A DNA stretch of 64,000 nt from JBKQVT01 sp963727245 (GCA_963727245.1 CAVSFO010000016.1:248001-312000), one strand, 5' to 3'. Shown: positions 8,150 through 17,517, counted from the first letter of the stretch. Numbers and translations: made by a program. Notes: generated by a model not told the origin, from the sequence alone.

Positions 8150-9613
8150 GTGCGCGGTGGAACAGCCGCGGCGGAACTTCGAGAAGAGGCGCTTCAGGCC
8201 CCCGCACCAGCGGCGGGCATATCCAGCGCCGAAGCCATCAAGGAGCAAGTTATCGCGCGCGAAAATCAGGGTTTGCAGATCGCGTTGATTATCTTCGTCG
8301 TGCTCTTCGTCTTCATGGGCGTGACGACCTTCGTGTTCGTCCGCAGTTGTGACGACGCCAACCACAAGGCGAAGGAAAGCGACCTCGCCGCCGATACGAT
8401 GCGCGTCAAGCTCGGCCAGGCGGAGTCCGACTGCAAGGAGTTGAAAAACATGATGGGCTTCCCGCCGACGAAGACGGTCAAGGCCATTCACGAGCAGTTC
8501 GACAAGGACATGAAAGACGCCTTCGCCGGCAACTGGCCGGAGGACGCCCGTTTCTATAGCCCCATCCTCAAACACCTGGTCGACACCATTCACAAGAAAG
8601 ACGGCTTGATTGCCGCCAAGGACGACGACAACAAGACCATAAAGAGCGAGTACGCCAAGTTCGAAGAAGACAGGGACGCCCAGGTCGCGAAGCTCGACGA
8701 GGCGCTGAAGAAGGAAGGCGAGGATGACGTGGCGAACAACAACAAAAACGAACAGCAACGCACGGTGCTCGTCGAACAAGAGGCGGCGGCGGAAAAAAAG
8801 GTCATCAAGGTCAAGCAAGACGACCGGGCGGTGGTCAAGGACGCCCAAGAAAAGGTCGCGGCGCTGGAGAAGCAGACGGCAGATATCGTCCGCACGAGCC
8901 GGCAAAAGGACGCGGAGCTCGCCAAGCTGAAGAGGGATCACCCCGACAATTTCTGCGGCGAAATCAGCTTTGTCGACCTTCGCGACCACACGGTCTGGAT
9001 CGACTGCGGAGCGGCCGACGGGCTGGGCCGGCAGGTCACTTTCAGCGTCTATTCCGGCGATGCCACCGATCTTGCCAAGGCCACGGTGAAGGCCAAAATC
9101 GAGGTCACCAAGGTCAACGAACACATGTCGATGGCCCGCATCGTCGACGACCAGGTGACCGACCCGATCGTGCCGGGCGACAAGATTTTCACGCCCATGT
9201 GGAGTCCGGGTGAGCGCAAGCACTTTGCCCTGGTCGGCTTCCTCGACCTCAACGACGACGGCAAGGACGACCATGAAGGGGTTAAGAACCTGATCAAGCT
9301 GCACCACGGGGTGATCGATTGCGACGTGGACGATAAGGGCAAAATCAACGGCACGATCGCCATTCACACCAACTACCTCATCTGCGGCGAGCCGCCGGGG
9401 GAAAAGGGACGGCAGGACCTGGTCAAAGCCTACACCACGCTCGTCGAACAGGCCGACGGGTTGGGTGTCCAGAAGATTTCGCTCGCCGAGTTGAAGGACC
9501 GGATGGGCTACCAGAACCCAACGCCGGTGAAGAGCTTCGGCCCCCCCCAGGCCGCCGGCTCGGCCAACGGGTCGACCGGCGGTTCGGTCCCTAGGAGCGT
9601 CAAGGTGCCCTAG
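8150..9613 (+). CDS. Membrane-anchored coiled-coil protein of unknown function
   Basis: 487 residues, not recognised beyond likely planctomycete conservation. A single strong membrane helix (about 41-65) follows a 40-residue cytosolic N-terminus; residues 70-265 are charged and heptad-like (long Lys/Glu/Asp runs) and should form a coiled coil; the C-terminal third is globular with beta-rich segments ('FVDLRDHTVWIDCGAADGLG'). 'DLNDDGKDDHE' resembles a dockerin or EF-hand calcium loop (DxNxDGxxD), though the twelfth position is Gly. Start is a GTG without an obvious ribosome site. A hairpin 35 bases after the stop may end the transcript. A role in anchoring an envelope assembly is a guess. Confidence 0.7.
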   Translation: MRGGTAAAELREEALQAPAPAAGISSAEAIKEQVIARENQGLQIALIIFVVLFVFMGVTTFVFVRSCDDANHKAKESDLAADTMRVKLGQAESDCKELKNMMGFPPTKTVKAIHEQFDKDMKDAFAGNWPEDARFYSPILKHLVDTIHKKDGLIAAKDDDNKTIKSEYAKFEEDRDAQVAKLDEALKKEGEDDVANNNKNEQQRTVLVEQEAAAEKKVIKVKQDDRAVVKDAQEKVAALEKQTADIVRTSRQKDAELAKLKRDHPDNFCGEISFVDLRDHTVWIDCGAADGLGRQVTFSVYSGDATDLAKATVKAKIEVTKVNEHMSMARIVDDQVTDPIVPGDKIFTPMWSPGERKHFALVGFLDLNDDGKDDHEGVKNLIKLHHGVIDCDVDDKGKINGTIAIHTNYLICGEPPGEKGRQDLVKAYTTLVEQADGLGVQKISLAELKDRMGYQNPTPVKSFGPPQAAGSANGSTGGSVPRSVKVP

Positions 9614-9647
9614 CACCGCTTTCAGAAAGTTTCTGCCGGCGAGAAAA

Positions 9648-9671
9648 GCCCCCCGTTTGCAACGGGGGGGC
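9648..9671 (-). terminator. Strong GC hairpin with T-run on the minus strand
   Basis: Stem CCCCCCGTT / AACGGGGGG with a 3-base loop. Read on the minus strand it is followed by TTTTC, the form of an intrinsic terminator for the 9718-11956 operon, and it lies 35 bases past the plus-strand gene so it may serve both directions. Confidence 0.65.
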
Positions 9672-9717
9672 CGACATCCAGCGGCAAGAACGCGGTGGAA
9701 GAGGCCCCGGCGCCGCC

Positions 9718-10287
9718 TCAGCGAGCCTCCGGCGTCAAGGGTCGCGCCGGCAAGGGGGTTGCCTCCGCTCCGGTCAGCCAGGGCCCGATATCCAGCGCCG
9801 GCGCCGGCCGCTTGGGGGCTGAGGGCGCTGCCGGCAACGGCAGGGCTGGTTCCTGCTCGGCGCGGTGCGGCGGCGCGGAAAACAAGCGGTCACGGATCGC
9901 GCTGAGGCTTGCCGCCCGCACGCGCCAGGCCCGCCCCAGGCCGGCCGTGTCGAACCACTGCGGTTCCAGGAACAGCCGCGCCGGCTGTTTCAGCCGTTGC
10001 GCGCGGGCCAGCCCCCAGAGCAGCCATCGCTCGGACCAGAGCAAGTTGTGGGCCTTGCACAAGCTGAGGAAGAGCCGCAACGGGCCATGGTACGCGCGGC
10101 GGCGCTCACGGACGGTGCGGACTCGCGCCAGCAACCACGCCAGCACGATCACCACGGCCAGGATCGCCAGGGCCCTGGTCAATTCCCCTCGGTCGATCGT
10201 GTTGGAGCGATCCCGGAACGGCTGGCTGAGATTGTCCAAGCGGCTTCGCGCGGCCAGCAACAGACAGTGCGAGAAGAGGTCGCGCAT
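9718..10287 (-). CDS. Unknown single-pass membrane protein downstream of HEAT protein
   Basis: 189 residues. One membrane helix at about 36-54 ('RALAILAVVIVLAWLLARV') is followed by a basic cytoplasmic region of about 80 residues and a Pro/Ala-rich, low-complexity tail. It starts four bases after the stop of the HEAT-repeat gene, so the two are almost certainly co-translated and may interact. No catalytic motif seen; function unknown. Confidence 0.65.
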   Translation of the reverse strand: MRDLFSHCLLLAARSRLDNLSQPFRDRSNTIDRGELTRALAILAVVIVLAWLLARVRTVRERRRAYHGPLRLFLSLCKAHNLLWSERWLLWGLARAQRLKQPARLFLEPQWFDTAGLGRAWRVRAASLSAIRDRLFSAPPHRAEQEPALPLPAAPSAPKRPAPALDIGPWLTGAEATPLPARPLTPEAR

Positions 10288-10291
10288 CGAT

Positions 10292-11956
10292 TCACTCCGG
10301 CGGAGCGGAGGGTGGGTTCCGGGGCATGGTCTGGACGCGCTCCAGGACGCCTTGCTGGGCGGTCCGCCGCACGGATTGGCTGCTGTCGCTGAGCGCCCGC
10401 TCGAGCGCCTGGTAGCTGGCCGCGCTGCCGGAGCGGGCCAAGGCCGCCGCCGCCGCCATCCGCACCATGTGATCTTCGTCCGCCAACAGCGCGATGATCG
10501 TCTCCTCCAGCGGCTCCACCACGTCGATGAGCCGGGCGATGGTCACGGCCCGCAAACGTCGGGTGCGCACCGGCGAGCGCATCTCCTCCCTGAGCAGCGG
10601 CACGGTCTGGGGATCGATCTTCTTGACCAACATGCCGCTGCTGCGCCGAACCTCGTCGTCGAGCATTTCGAAGGCCGCCACGTAGCGGCGAAAACTGAAT
10701 TCGGCCAGGCTCTCCCGCGCCGCCTTGCGGACCACGGCGTGCGGGCTGTCGACCATCTCCACCAGCACGGGCAGAATGCCGGGGATGCCGCGGCCGCGAA
10801 GCTGCCCTACGACGTGGGCCTGCACGTGCGGATCGGGGTCGTGCAGGTACTTCATCGCCAGGGCGCCGGCCTCGGCGCCGGCAAACTCGGCCAGCGCGTG
10901 GGCGGCCTCCCGGCGGCCCCCGCCGCGGCCGTGCCGGAGCACGTCCTCGATCACGGCCAAGGCCTGCTGCCGCGGCGTGCCGGACGCCATCAGCAGCCGC
11001 ACCAGGGCGTGCTGCGCGGCGTCGTCCAATTGCCGCCACTGCCTTTGCCCGCTCCGCAGCCAGATGATCGATTCCAGCCGCTTCAGGTTCTGCGCCGCGG
11101 CCGGCGAGGGCTCGCGTCCGATCTTTCGCAATAGATACTCGATGAACTTCAAATCGTCGCGTTTGCCGATGACCGCCACGGCGGCCGGCGGCGCGCGCGG
11201 ATCGTCCAGGTAGGCCAGCAGCAAACGAATGATGCCCTTGCGCGGACTCTTGGTAAGCGTCTCGATCATCGGCGCCAGCGCGGGGTGGCCGGCACTTTGC
11301 AGGACTTGCTTCAGGGTGGCGTTGTCGCGGTTGGCCAGCAGCAGAAAGGCCTCGATCACCTCCCGCCGCTTGTGCTGCCCGTAGCGCGCCACCGCCGACT
11401 CCAGGCTGCCGACCACCCGGCGGCGAATCTGCTGCGGGTCGCGGCGGTCGCTGCGCTGGCTGGTGCCGGCCAGCTCGTCGTACAGGCTTTCCAGCAATTC
11501 CAGCAACGCTTCCGCGGCCAGGCCGGCATGGCCGCCGCCGGGGTCTTGCAGGACCGTCAACAAGGTGGGAATCAAATCGTACTCGCAAAACCAAACCGCC
11601 GCCCGGCAGCCGTTGCGGCAGCGCTCGGGGTCGCTGTCCAACAGCGCGTCGCGCAGTGCGCCGGTCAGGCGGCCCGGGTGCCGGCCGATGATCGACCGCC
11701 AGCGCGGGCTCATCGTGGGAACGCGGCGGAGGATCTCCCGCCCGCTGGCCGGACCGTGCCGGCCCAGCAGCGCCACCAAGGCCCCTTCCTGAATGGCCGC
11801 CTGCGGACAGTCCAACGCCGACAGCAATACTGCCATTGCCGCCTCGTTCTCCGTTTTCGTCAGCAGTTGCAGGGTCGTCGCCAAGCCTTCCACGGCATCC
11901 GCCTCGCCCATTTTCGTGACAATGCTCCGTAGTCCCGCATCGGTTGCCCGGAACAA
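10292..11956 (-). CDS. HEAT-repeat protein (helical scaffold)
   Basis: 554 residues made almost wholly of paired helices with HEAT-like spacing; clear repeats include 'ALAVIEDVLRHGRGGGRREA', 'DPDPHVQAHVVGQLRGRGI', 'SPHAVVRKAARESLAEFS' and 'ADEDHMVRMAAAAALARSG'. Such solenoids bind proteins rather than catalyse. No signal peptide or membrane helix, so cytosolic, presumably recruited to the membrane partner encoded immediately downstream. The start is uncertain: TTG 11956 has no ribosome site, while ATG 11911 has GGAG twelve bases before it. Confidence 0.75.
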   Translation of the reverse strand: MFRATDAGLRSIVTKMGEADAVEGLATTLQLLTKTENEAAMAVLLSALDCPQAAIQEGALVALLGRHGPASGREILRRVPTMSPRWRSIIGRHPGRLTGALRDALLDSDPERCRNGCRAAVWFCEYDLIPTLLTVLQDPGGGHAGLAAEALLELLESLYDELAGTSQRSDRRDPQQIRRRVVGSLESAVARYGQHKRREVIEAFLLLANRDNATLKQVLQSAGHPALAPMIETLTKSPRKGIIRLLLAYLDDPRAPPAAVAVIGKRDDLKFIEYLLRKIGREPSPAAAQNLKRLESIIWLRSGQRQWRQLDDAAQHALVRLLMASGTPRQQALAVIEDVLRHGRGGGRREAAHALAEFAGAEAGALAMKYLHDPDPHVQAHVVGQLRGRGIPGILPVLVEMVDSPHAVVRKAARESLAEFSFRRYVAAFEMLDDEVRRSSGMLVKKIDPQTVPLLREEMRSPVRTRRLRAVTIARLIDVVEPLEETIIALLADEDHMVRMAAAAALARSGSAASYQALERALSDSSQSVRRTAQQGVLERVQTMPRNPPSAPPE

Positions 11957-12110
11957 AAAACTTCATCTTTCTTCACCCGCAGGATTTGCCGGGGTTGCCC
12001 AAGCTCCGCGACTGGATGGTTGCCGCCACCTCTTGCGTCCGGCGGGCGGCGGGGAGAGAATTAGGGTTTACGCGACCGTTACCTCTTGCCGCCTCCACGC
12101 AAGGTGCCTT

Positions 12111-12398
12111 ATGCCGCACTCCCTGGCAAAGCCGCAAATCCTGGATCGCGAACTGCTCGGCATTCGCGCCAAGTTGATCGATCTGGCCGCCACCCTGGAT
12201 CGCATCGACCGCGCCGAAGGCCCGCCGGCCGGCGACCCGCGAATCGAAAAAATCCATCGCAGTTTGCAGGTCTTACTGGGCGAGGCGTCCGGCCGGGCGG
12301 AAAAAGTCCTGTCGATCTTCTCCCTGCCCTATGAAAAGGCGGAAGGCGAAACCGCCAGCGGCCAATCGGCCCCAGCCCCTAAATCCCTAAATCCCTAA
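12111..12398 (+). CDS. Small helical protein of unknown function upstream of TatD-like gene
   Basis: 95 residues from ATG 12111 (AAGGTG four bases upstream). It looks entirely helical: 'ILDRELLGIRAKLIDLAATL' and 'RIEKIHRSLQVLLGEASGRA'. It ends 13 bases before the TatD-like gene, so the pair is probably an operon. The stop codon and last residues (KSLNP) lie in a CCCTAAAT tandem repeat. No family recognised. Confidence 0.6.
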   Translation: MPHSLAKPQILDRELLGIRAKLIDLAATLDRIDRAEGPPAGDPRIEKIHRSLQVLLGEASGRAEKVLSIFSLPYEKAEGETASGQSAPAPKSLNP

Positions 12399-12411
12399 AT
12401 CCCCCTTCCCC

Positions 12412-13224
12412 ATGCACCACTTCGATCCTCACATCCACATCGCCTCCCGCACCACCGACGACCTGTCGGCCATGGCGCGGCTGGGCTGCGTCGTCGTCGG
12501 CGAGCCGGCCTTCTGGATGGGCTACGACCGCAGCAGCCCCGAGAGCTTCCACGACTATTTCCGGCAACTGACCGAGTGGGAGCCGAAACGGGCGGCCCGT
12601 TTCGGCATCCGCCATTATGCCTGGCTGGGCATCAACGCCAAGGAAGCCGAGGACGTCGCCTTCGCCCGCGAAGTGATCGCCATGCTGCCGGAGTTCCTCG
12701 ATCGGCCCAACGTGCTGGGGATCGGCGAGATCGGCCTGCACAAGTGTACGCCCCACGAAGTGACCACGCTCCAGGCCCTGATTTCGCTCGCCTTGGACCG
12801 CGAGGAACAGATCGTCTTCCACACGCCGCACCTGGAAGACAAGTACAAAGGGACGCGGATGATTCTCGACCTGCTGCGGGCCGACCGCCGCGTGGACCGC
12901 AGCCGCATCTGCATCGATCACTGCGAGGAGCACACCATCCGCCTGGCGCTGGACGAGGGCTATTGGGCCGGCATCACGCTTTATCCGGTGACCAAGTCCA
13001 CGCCGGAGCGGGCGGCCGACATGGTCGAGATGTACGGCCCGGAGCGCATCCTCATCAACTCCTCGGCCGACTGGGACGTGTCCGATCCGTTGGCCGTCTC
13101 GCAATTCATCTCCGTGATGCAGCGTCGCGGCCATGCGGAATCGCTGGTGCGGCGGCTGGTGTACGACAATCCGCTGGAGTTTTTCAACCAGAGCCGCAAC
13201 TTCCAGTTCGCGCCGGCGGAATAA
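12412..13224 (+). CDS. TatD-like metal-dependent TIM-barrel hydrolase, Ebo-cluster type
   Basis: 270 residues. It opens with the metal motif HxH ('FDPHIHIASRTTDD'), followed by 'EPAFWMG', 'GIGEIGLHK' (glutamate ligand), 'IVFHTPH' and 'CIDHCEE', the TatD/amidohydrolase ligand order. The wording 'DPHIH..SRTTDD..AMA....V.EPAFW' and 'FGIRHY..LGIN.KEA' is that of the TatD-like hydrolase found in the eboABCDEF cluster of cyanobacteria and other phyla (exported secondary-metabolite precursors). None of the other ebo genes is visible here. Substrate unknown. Confidence 0.82.
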   Translation: MHHFDPHIHIASRTTDDLSAMARLGCVVVGEPAFWMGYDRSSPESFHDYFRQLTEWEPKRAARFGIRHYAWLGINAKEAEDVAFAREVIAMLPEFLDRPNVLGIGEIGLHKCTPHEVTTLQALISLALDREEQIVFHTPHLEDKYKGTRMILDLLRADRRVDRSRICIDHCEEHTIRLALDEGYWAGITLYPVTKSTPERAADMVEMYGPERILINSSADWDVSDPLAVSQFISVMQRRGHAESLVRRLVYDNPLEFFNQSRNFQFAPAE

Positions 13225-13235
13225 CAAGGGCTGGG

Positions 13236-14749
13236 TCATTCCGCCGCGACGATCGCCGCGACGAGGCCGGCCATCGTGTACTCGGTCGCCTCGGCCGCCG
13301 TCTTGTAGCCCAGGCCGCGAAGCACCGCCGAAGTGACCGGACTGATGCTCGCCAGGCGGCTCCGCCCCAAAGCACGGCCGAACAACGCGGCCAGCGAGCG
13401 GGCAATCGCCGAACTGGTCACCGTCACCCAGTCGATGCGGCCTGCCTCCAGCGCGGCCATGACCTCGGCGTCGGCACGGGTCGCCTCGATGGTCGAATAG
13501 GCCACCACCTGGTCCACCGCGGCGCCGGCGGCCGCCAACCGCTCGGGCAGCACCTGCCGGCCGCGATCGGCCCGGGCCAGGAGAAAGCGATTTCCCGCCG
13601 CGCCGGCGCTCGAGCAGGGCCTCGGCCAGCGCCTCGGCGCGATACTCGGTCGGCACCAGGTCGGCCTTGAGGCGATAGTTGGCCAACTCGGCGGCCGTGC
13701 CGGGGCCGATGGCCGCCAACTTGATGCGGCCCAAGCGGCGCAGGTCGCCCCCGCCGGCCAGCAGCCGGTCGAGCAAGTAGCGGACGCCGTTGCCGCTGGA
13801 GAAGACCAGCCAATCGTACTGGTCCAAGCGCCCAGCGCGGCATCGACGGCCGCCCAATCCGGCGGCGGGCCGATCTCGATGCCCGGCTGCACCAGCACCT
13901 CCGCCCCCAGGGCCGCCAAGCGATCGCGCAAATCGTGGACCTGCTCGCCGGGGCGCATGACCAGCACGTGGACGCCGGCCAACGGCCGCCCGGCAAACCA
14001 CGAACTCGCCGGCGCCAGCTTGACCACTTCGCCGACGACGAAGATCGCCGGCGGGCGAAGCTGCCGCGCCGCCAGCACCTCGGCGACAGTGGCCAGCGTG
14101 CAGCGGACCGTTTCCTGATCGGGCCAGGTGCAGCGGCGGACGATGGCCACGGGGGTGTCGGCGCGCGGCCGCCCGCGATCAAGGCGCCGCTCCACTCGGC
14201 CGCGCTGGTCACGCCCATGTAGATGATCAGCGTGCCCGGGAAGGCGGCCAGCGAGGCGTAATCCAGCGGCGGCCCGGCCTTCTCGCGGCGTTGATGACCG
14301 GTGACCAGGGCCACGGCGGAGGCGGCTTCGCCGTGGGTGACGGGAATCTCGGCGTAAGCGGCCACGGCCAGGCCGGCCGTGACGCCGGGAATGATCTGCA
14401 ACGGGATGCCGGCCGCCCGCAGGGCCCCCACCTCCTCGGCCAGGCAGCCGAACACGCAGGGGTCGCCCGCCTTCAAGCGGACCACCGTCTTGCCCTGGCG
14501 GGCCGCCGCGATCATCCGCGCGTTGATCTCCTCCTGCGAGACGTGCCGGCCGCTGCCGTGATGGCCCAGACAAACCCGCTCGGCCTCCGCCGGCACGTGC
14601 TCCAGCACCACGGGATTGACCAGGTAGTCGTAGAGCACCAGGTCGGCCTGGCGCAGGCATTCAGCCACGCGGACGGTCAACAGGCCGGGATCGCCGGGCC
14701 CGGCCCCTGCCACGTAGACTTTGCCAAGATGCTGTTGGCTGCTGCTCAC
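13236..14749 (-). CDS. cobA-hemD: Fused uroporphyrinogen-III C-methyltransferase / uroporphyrinogen-III synthase, three frameshifts
   Basis: The N-terminal half is a SAM-dependent uroporphyrinogen-III methyltransferase: 'KVYVAGAGPGDPGLLTVR', 'VVRLKAGDPCVFG' and 'YMGVTSAAEW'. The C-terminal half is a HemD-type uroporphyrinogen-III synthase, with 'LAGVHVLVMRPGEQ', 'WLVFSSGNGVRYLLDRL' and 'WVTVTSSAIARSLAALF'. Together they close hydroxymethylbilane to uroporphyrinogen III and methylate it toward sirohaem/B12. Reading frame breaks occur near 14165 and 13825 (each one base missing) and 13610 (one base extra), all in GC-rich runs. Start GTG 14749 overlaps the upstream stop by four bases (GTGA), implying translational coupling. 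Either consensus errors or a decayed gene; conserved sequence on both sides of every break favours errors. Confidence 0.85.
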
Positions 14750-15222
14750 AGGTCCATTCCCAGGAAGCCGCCGCGGTCGGCGGTCTCTTGCCGCAGCCGA
14801 TCCAGGCGGGTGATCGTCTTTTGCAGGTCGCCGGCGGCGATGTAACGATCGAACTCGACTTGCACTGCGCGGGAGACGGTTTCGCTGAGCCATTGGACCG
14901 CCGGGGCGGTCAGCCAATCGCAGACCTCCCGCTGCAGGTGGACCTCCAGGTCGCACGCGCGGGTCTTCAAATCGTCGGCGTCGGTCAGGACGGTGCCTGC
15001 GAAGGCGAACTCGACCATGCCGAGTTCCGCATCGTTGGTCAGATGGAAGATGCAGGCGGCCCGATGGAGGTAATAGGAATTGTGCAGCCCGTGCTTGGCC
15101 GCCGCCTGGCGGAGGCGGTCGTAGAATTCGACCACGTCGGCGGCGGCGTCGATGGGCGGGTCGAAGCGGCCCAGCGACCGCAGGGGCAGGCAATCGAACG
15201 TGACTTCGACGTGCTGGTCCAT
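14746..15222 (-). CDS. Unknown protein coupled to cobA-hemD
   Basis: About 158 residues from ATG 15222 (an ATG three codons earlier is equally possible). An alpha/beta protein starting 'MDQHVEVTFDCLPLRSLGRF' and carrying 'FYDRLRQAAAKHGLHNSYYL' and 'VEFAFAGTVLTDADD'; it contains no recognised motif. Its stop overlaps the cobA-hemD start (GTGA), so it is translated with a tetrapyrrole enzyme and may be linked to that pathway. Any longer upstream reading runs through the heptamer repeat and is unlikely. Confidence 0.65.
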   Translation of the reverse strand: MDQHVEVTFDCLPLRSLGRFDPPIDAAADVVEFYDRLRQAAAKHGLHNSYYLHRAACIFHLTNDAELGMVEFAFAGTVLTDADDLKTRACDLEVHLQREVCDWLTAPAVQWLSETVSRAVQVEFDRYIAAGDLQKTITRLDRLRQETADRGGFLGMDL

Positions 15223-15247
15223 GGCAGTCATTGTAAACCGCGGTTGG

Positions 15248-15424
15248 GGAAGGCGGAAGGCGGAGGGCGGAAGGGGGAAGGAAAAGAAGGATAAAGGATG
15301 AAGGATCAAGGATGAAAGAGGGACACAGGACCCGAGCCGGAGGCGTCAGCCTCCGGATAACCCGGCGGCACCACGGACGGCGGGTGGGGAAAGGCGTAGG
15401 TCAGGCACCCCGTGCCTGACCTAC
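15248..15424. repeat. Composite repeat: heptamer array, REP hairpin and TCAGGCAC hairpin
   Basis: 15248-15316: about ten AAGGNNN units (CGG, CGG, GGG, then ATA, ATG, ATC, ATG). 15334-15367: hairpin GAGCCGGAGGCGTCAGCC then TCCGGATAACCCGG. 15396-15424: 29-bp palindrome GTAGGTCAGGCACC...GGTGCCTGACCTAC. Bases 15250-15335 recur nearly unchanged in inverted orientation at about 37270-37356. Confidence 0.85.
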
Positions 15425-15521
15425 GGGGCTAACGTGGCGGAAGCGAGAGGTCCCGCTTGAATTCCCCGGCCGTCCGACGTATCCTGAATTGCTTGCTTGG
15501 ATCCACCCTTAATCCCCCCTC

Positions 15522-17363
15522 TTGAGCGGGCCAGAACCGCAGGTGAGTCGCGTGACCGCGGGCCATAAGCACAGCAAGAATAGGAATGCCGCCCAGAGGC
15601 TGGGCTCCGCCGAGCCCAAGGACGCCGCCCTGACCAGCGGCGCCGACATCGTGGTGCAATCGCTGGTGAACCACGGCGTGGATACGATTTTCGCCTATCC
15701 GGGCGGGACCAGCATCCCACTGCACCAGGCGTTGACCCGCTTCCGCGGCCAGGTCCGCGTCATCCTGCCCCGCCACGAGCAAGGCGGCGGGTTTGCCGCC
15801 CAAGGCTACGCCCGCAGCACCGGCAAGATCGGCGTCTGCATGGCCACCAGCGGGCCCGGGGCCACCAACCTGGTCACCGCTATCGCCGACGCCAAGCTCG
15901 ACAGCGTCCCCATGCTGGCGATCACCGGCCAGGTGGGCACAGCGGTCATCGGCACCGACGCCTTCCAGGAGACGCCCATCGTCGAGGTCTGCCGCAGCAT
16001 CACCAAGCATCATTACCTGGTGACCGACGTTCACGACGTGGCCCGCGTCATGCGCGAGGCGTTCTACGTGGCCACCACCGGCCGGCCCGGTCCGGTGCTG
16101 GTCGATCTGCCCAAGAATGTGCAGCTTGCCCAGACGGTGCCCGATCACGACGCCCCCATGAACCTGCCCGGCTATCACGTCGACGATTTGCGGGCGGCGC
16201 CCGAGGAGATTGCCGAGTTGGCGGCCCTGATCGGCCGCGCCAAGCGGCCGGTGATCTACGCCGGCGGCGGCATCATCTCGTCCGGCGCGGACGCGGAGCT
16301 GCGCGAACTGGTCCGCAAGACGGGCATACCCGTGGCCACGACGCTCACCGGGCTGGGCGGATTTCCCGGCGACGATCCGCTGTCGCTGGACATGCTCGGC
16401 ATGCACGGCAGCGTGTACGCCAACTACGCGGTCGACAATGCCGATCTGCTGCTGGCGCTGGGCGTGCGCTTCGACGATCGCGTGACCGGCAAGGTGAGCG
16501 AGTTCGCCGCCCATGGCACGATCGTGCACGTGGACATCGACGCCTCGGAAATCAACAAGATCAAGAAGTGCGACCTGGCGATCATCAGCGACCTGAAATA
16601 CGCGCTGGCCGAGTTGAATAAGGTGATCGGGCAGCCTGCCGACCTGAAGGAGTGGCACCGCAAGATCGCCGCCTGGAAGCAGGCCGACCCCTTGGATTAC
16701 GACCGCGATTTCGAGGGCATCCTGCCGCAGCACGCCATCCGGGAATTGTACCGGCTGACGGCCCGGCGGCCGACGATCATCAGCACCGGCGTGGGTCAGC
16801 ACCAGATGTGGGCGGCCCAGCACTACAAGTTTCGCCAGCCGCGGCGCTGGCTTTCCAGCTCGGGGCTGGGCACCATGGGTTTCGGCCTGCCGGCGGCGCT
16901 GGGCGCCCAGGCGGCCCATCCGGATACCCTGGTCGTCGACATCGACGGCGACGGCAGCCTGCTGATGAACATCCAGGAAATGGCCACCTGCTATTGCGAA
17001 AAACTGCCCGTGAAAGTGATGCTGTTGAACAACATGCACCTGGGCATGGTGGTGCAGTGGGAAGACCGCTTTCACGCCGCCAATCGCGCCCACACGTACC
17101 TGGGCCCGATCGACCATCCCGAGGCCGTCGGCCTGGGCAACGGCATCACGCCCGCGAAGCGCTACCCCGACTTCGCCGCCATCGCCCGGGGCTTCCAATG
17201 GGGCGGCCGCCACGTGGCCGAGAAATCGCAGTTGACCGAGGCCCTGCAGGAGATGATCGACTCGTCGGGGCCATACCTGTTGGACGTGCAAGTGCCCTAC
17301 CAGGAGCACGTGTTGCCGATGATCCCGTCCGGCATGACGGTCCGCGACGTGATCAAGGAGTGA
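15522..17363 (+). CDS. ilvB: Acetolactate synthase, large (catalytic) subunit
   Basis: 613 residues, full length for the biosynthetic enzyme that condenses two pyruvates (or pyruvate and 2-oxobutyrate) at the head of branched-chain amino acid synthesis. The thiamine-activating glutamate is E86 in 'LPRHEQGGGFAAQGYAR'; the ThDP/Mg motif GDGS...NN is 'DGDGSLLMNIQEMA' to 'VMLLNN'; the FAD-domain sequence 'RFDDRVTGK' supports the biosynthetic AHAS class. The start is uncertain: TTG 15522 is the longest reading, and GTG codons at 15543 and 15552 are plausible. No regulatory subunit (ilvN) or ilvC follows; the next ORF is a 21-codon lipobox peptide. Confidence 0.93.
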   Translation: MSGPEPQVSRVTAGHKHSKNRNAAQRLGSAEPKDAALTSGADIVVQSLVNHGVDTIFAYPGGTSIPLHQALTRFRGQVRVILPRHEQGGGFAAQGYARSTGKIGVCMATSGPGATNLVTAIADAKLDSVPMLAITGQVGTAVIGTDAFQETPIVEVCRSITKHHYLVTDVHDVARVMREAFYVATTGRPGPVLVDLPKNVQLAQTVPDHDAPMNLPGYHVDDLRAAPEEIAELAALIGRAKRPVIYAGGGIISSGADAELRELVRKTGIPVATTLTGLGGFPGDDPLSLDMLGMHGSVYANYAVDNADLLLALGVRFDDRVTGKVSEFAAHGTIVHVDIDASEINKIKKCDLAIISDLKYALAELNKVIGQPADLKEWHRKIAAWKQADPLDYDRDFEGILPQHAIRELYRLTARRPTIISTGVGQHQMWAAQHYKFRQPRRWLSSSGLGTMGFGLPAALGAQAAHPDTLVVDIDGDGSLLMNIQEMATCYCEKLPVKVMLLNNMHLGMVVQWEDRFHAANRAHTYLGPIDHPEAVGLGNGITPAKRYPDFAAIARGFQWGGRHVAEKSQLTEALQEMIDSSGPYLLDVQVPYQEHVLPMIPSGMTVRDVIKE

Positions 17364-17382
17364 CGCAAAGGAGGACGCCGGT

Positions 17383-17448
17383 ATGATGAAGTTGTTGCGT
17401 TTGGGCGTTCTGCTGTTGGCCGCCGTGGCGGTGCTGGCCGGCTGCTGA
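17383..17448 (+). CDS. 21-residue micro-ORF: a lipoprotein signal peptide that stops at the lipobox cysteine
   Basis: ATG 17383, preceded by AAAGGAGG at ideal spacing, encodes a 21-residue peptide: MMKLLRLGVLLLAAVAVLAG followed by a final C. It has a basic start, a hydrophobic core and the lipobox LAGC as its last four residues, then TGA. It starts 20 bases after ilvB and is followed by a GGGGCCG/CGGCCCC hairpin at 17460-17476. The sequence resembles entericidin-type signal peptides, but there is no mature part. It could be a real lipid-anchored mini-peptide, a leader whose translation matters, or a lipoprotein gene cut by an early stop. Confidence 0.6.
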   Translation: MMKLLRLGVLLLAAVAVLAGC

Positions 17449-17517
17449 CCGAAGCATCAAGGGGCCGTGTCGGCCCCTCAGGCCCATGTGCAAACGTGCC
17501 GATAGGGCCACCAAGGT

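Noticed and set aside
13236..14749. Separate overlapping cobA and hemD genes
   Set aside because: Sequence is continuous across breaks with no start codons at the junctions; a fused gene with frame errors is simpler.
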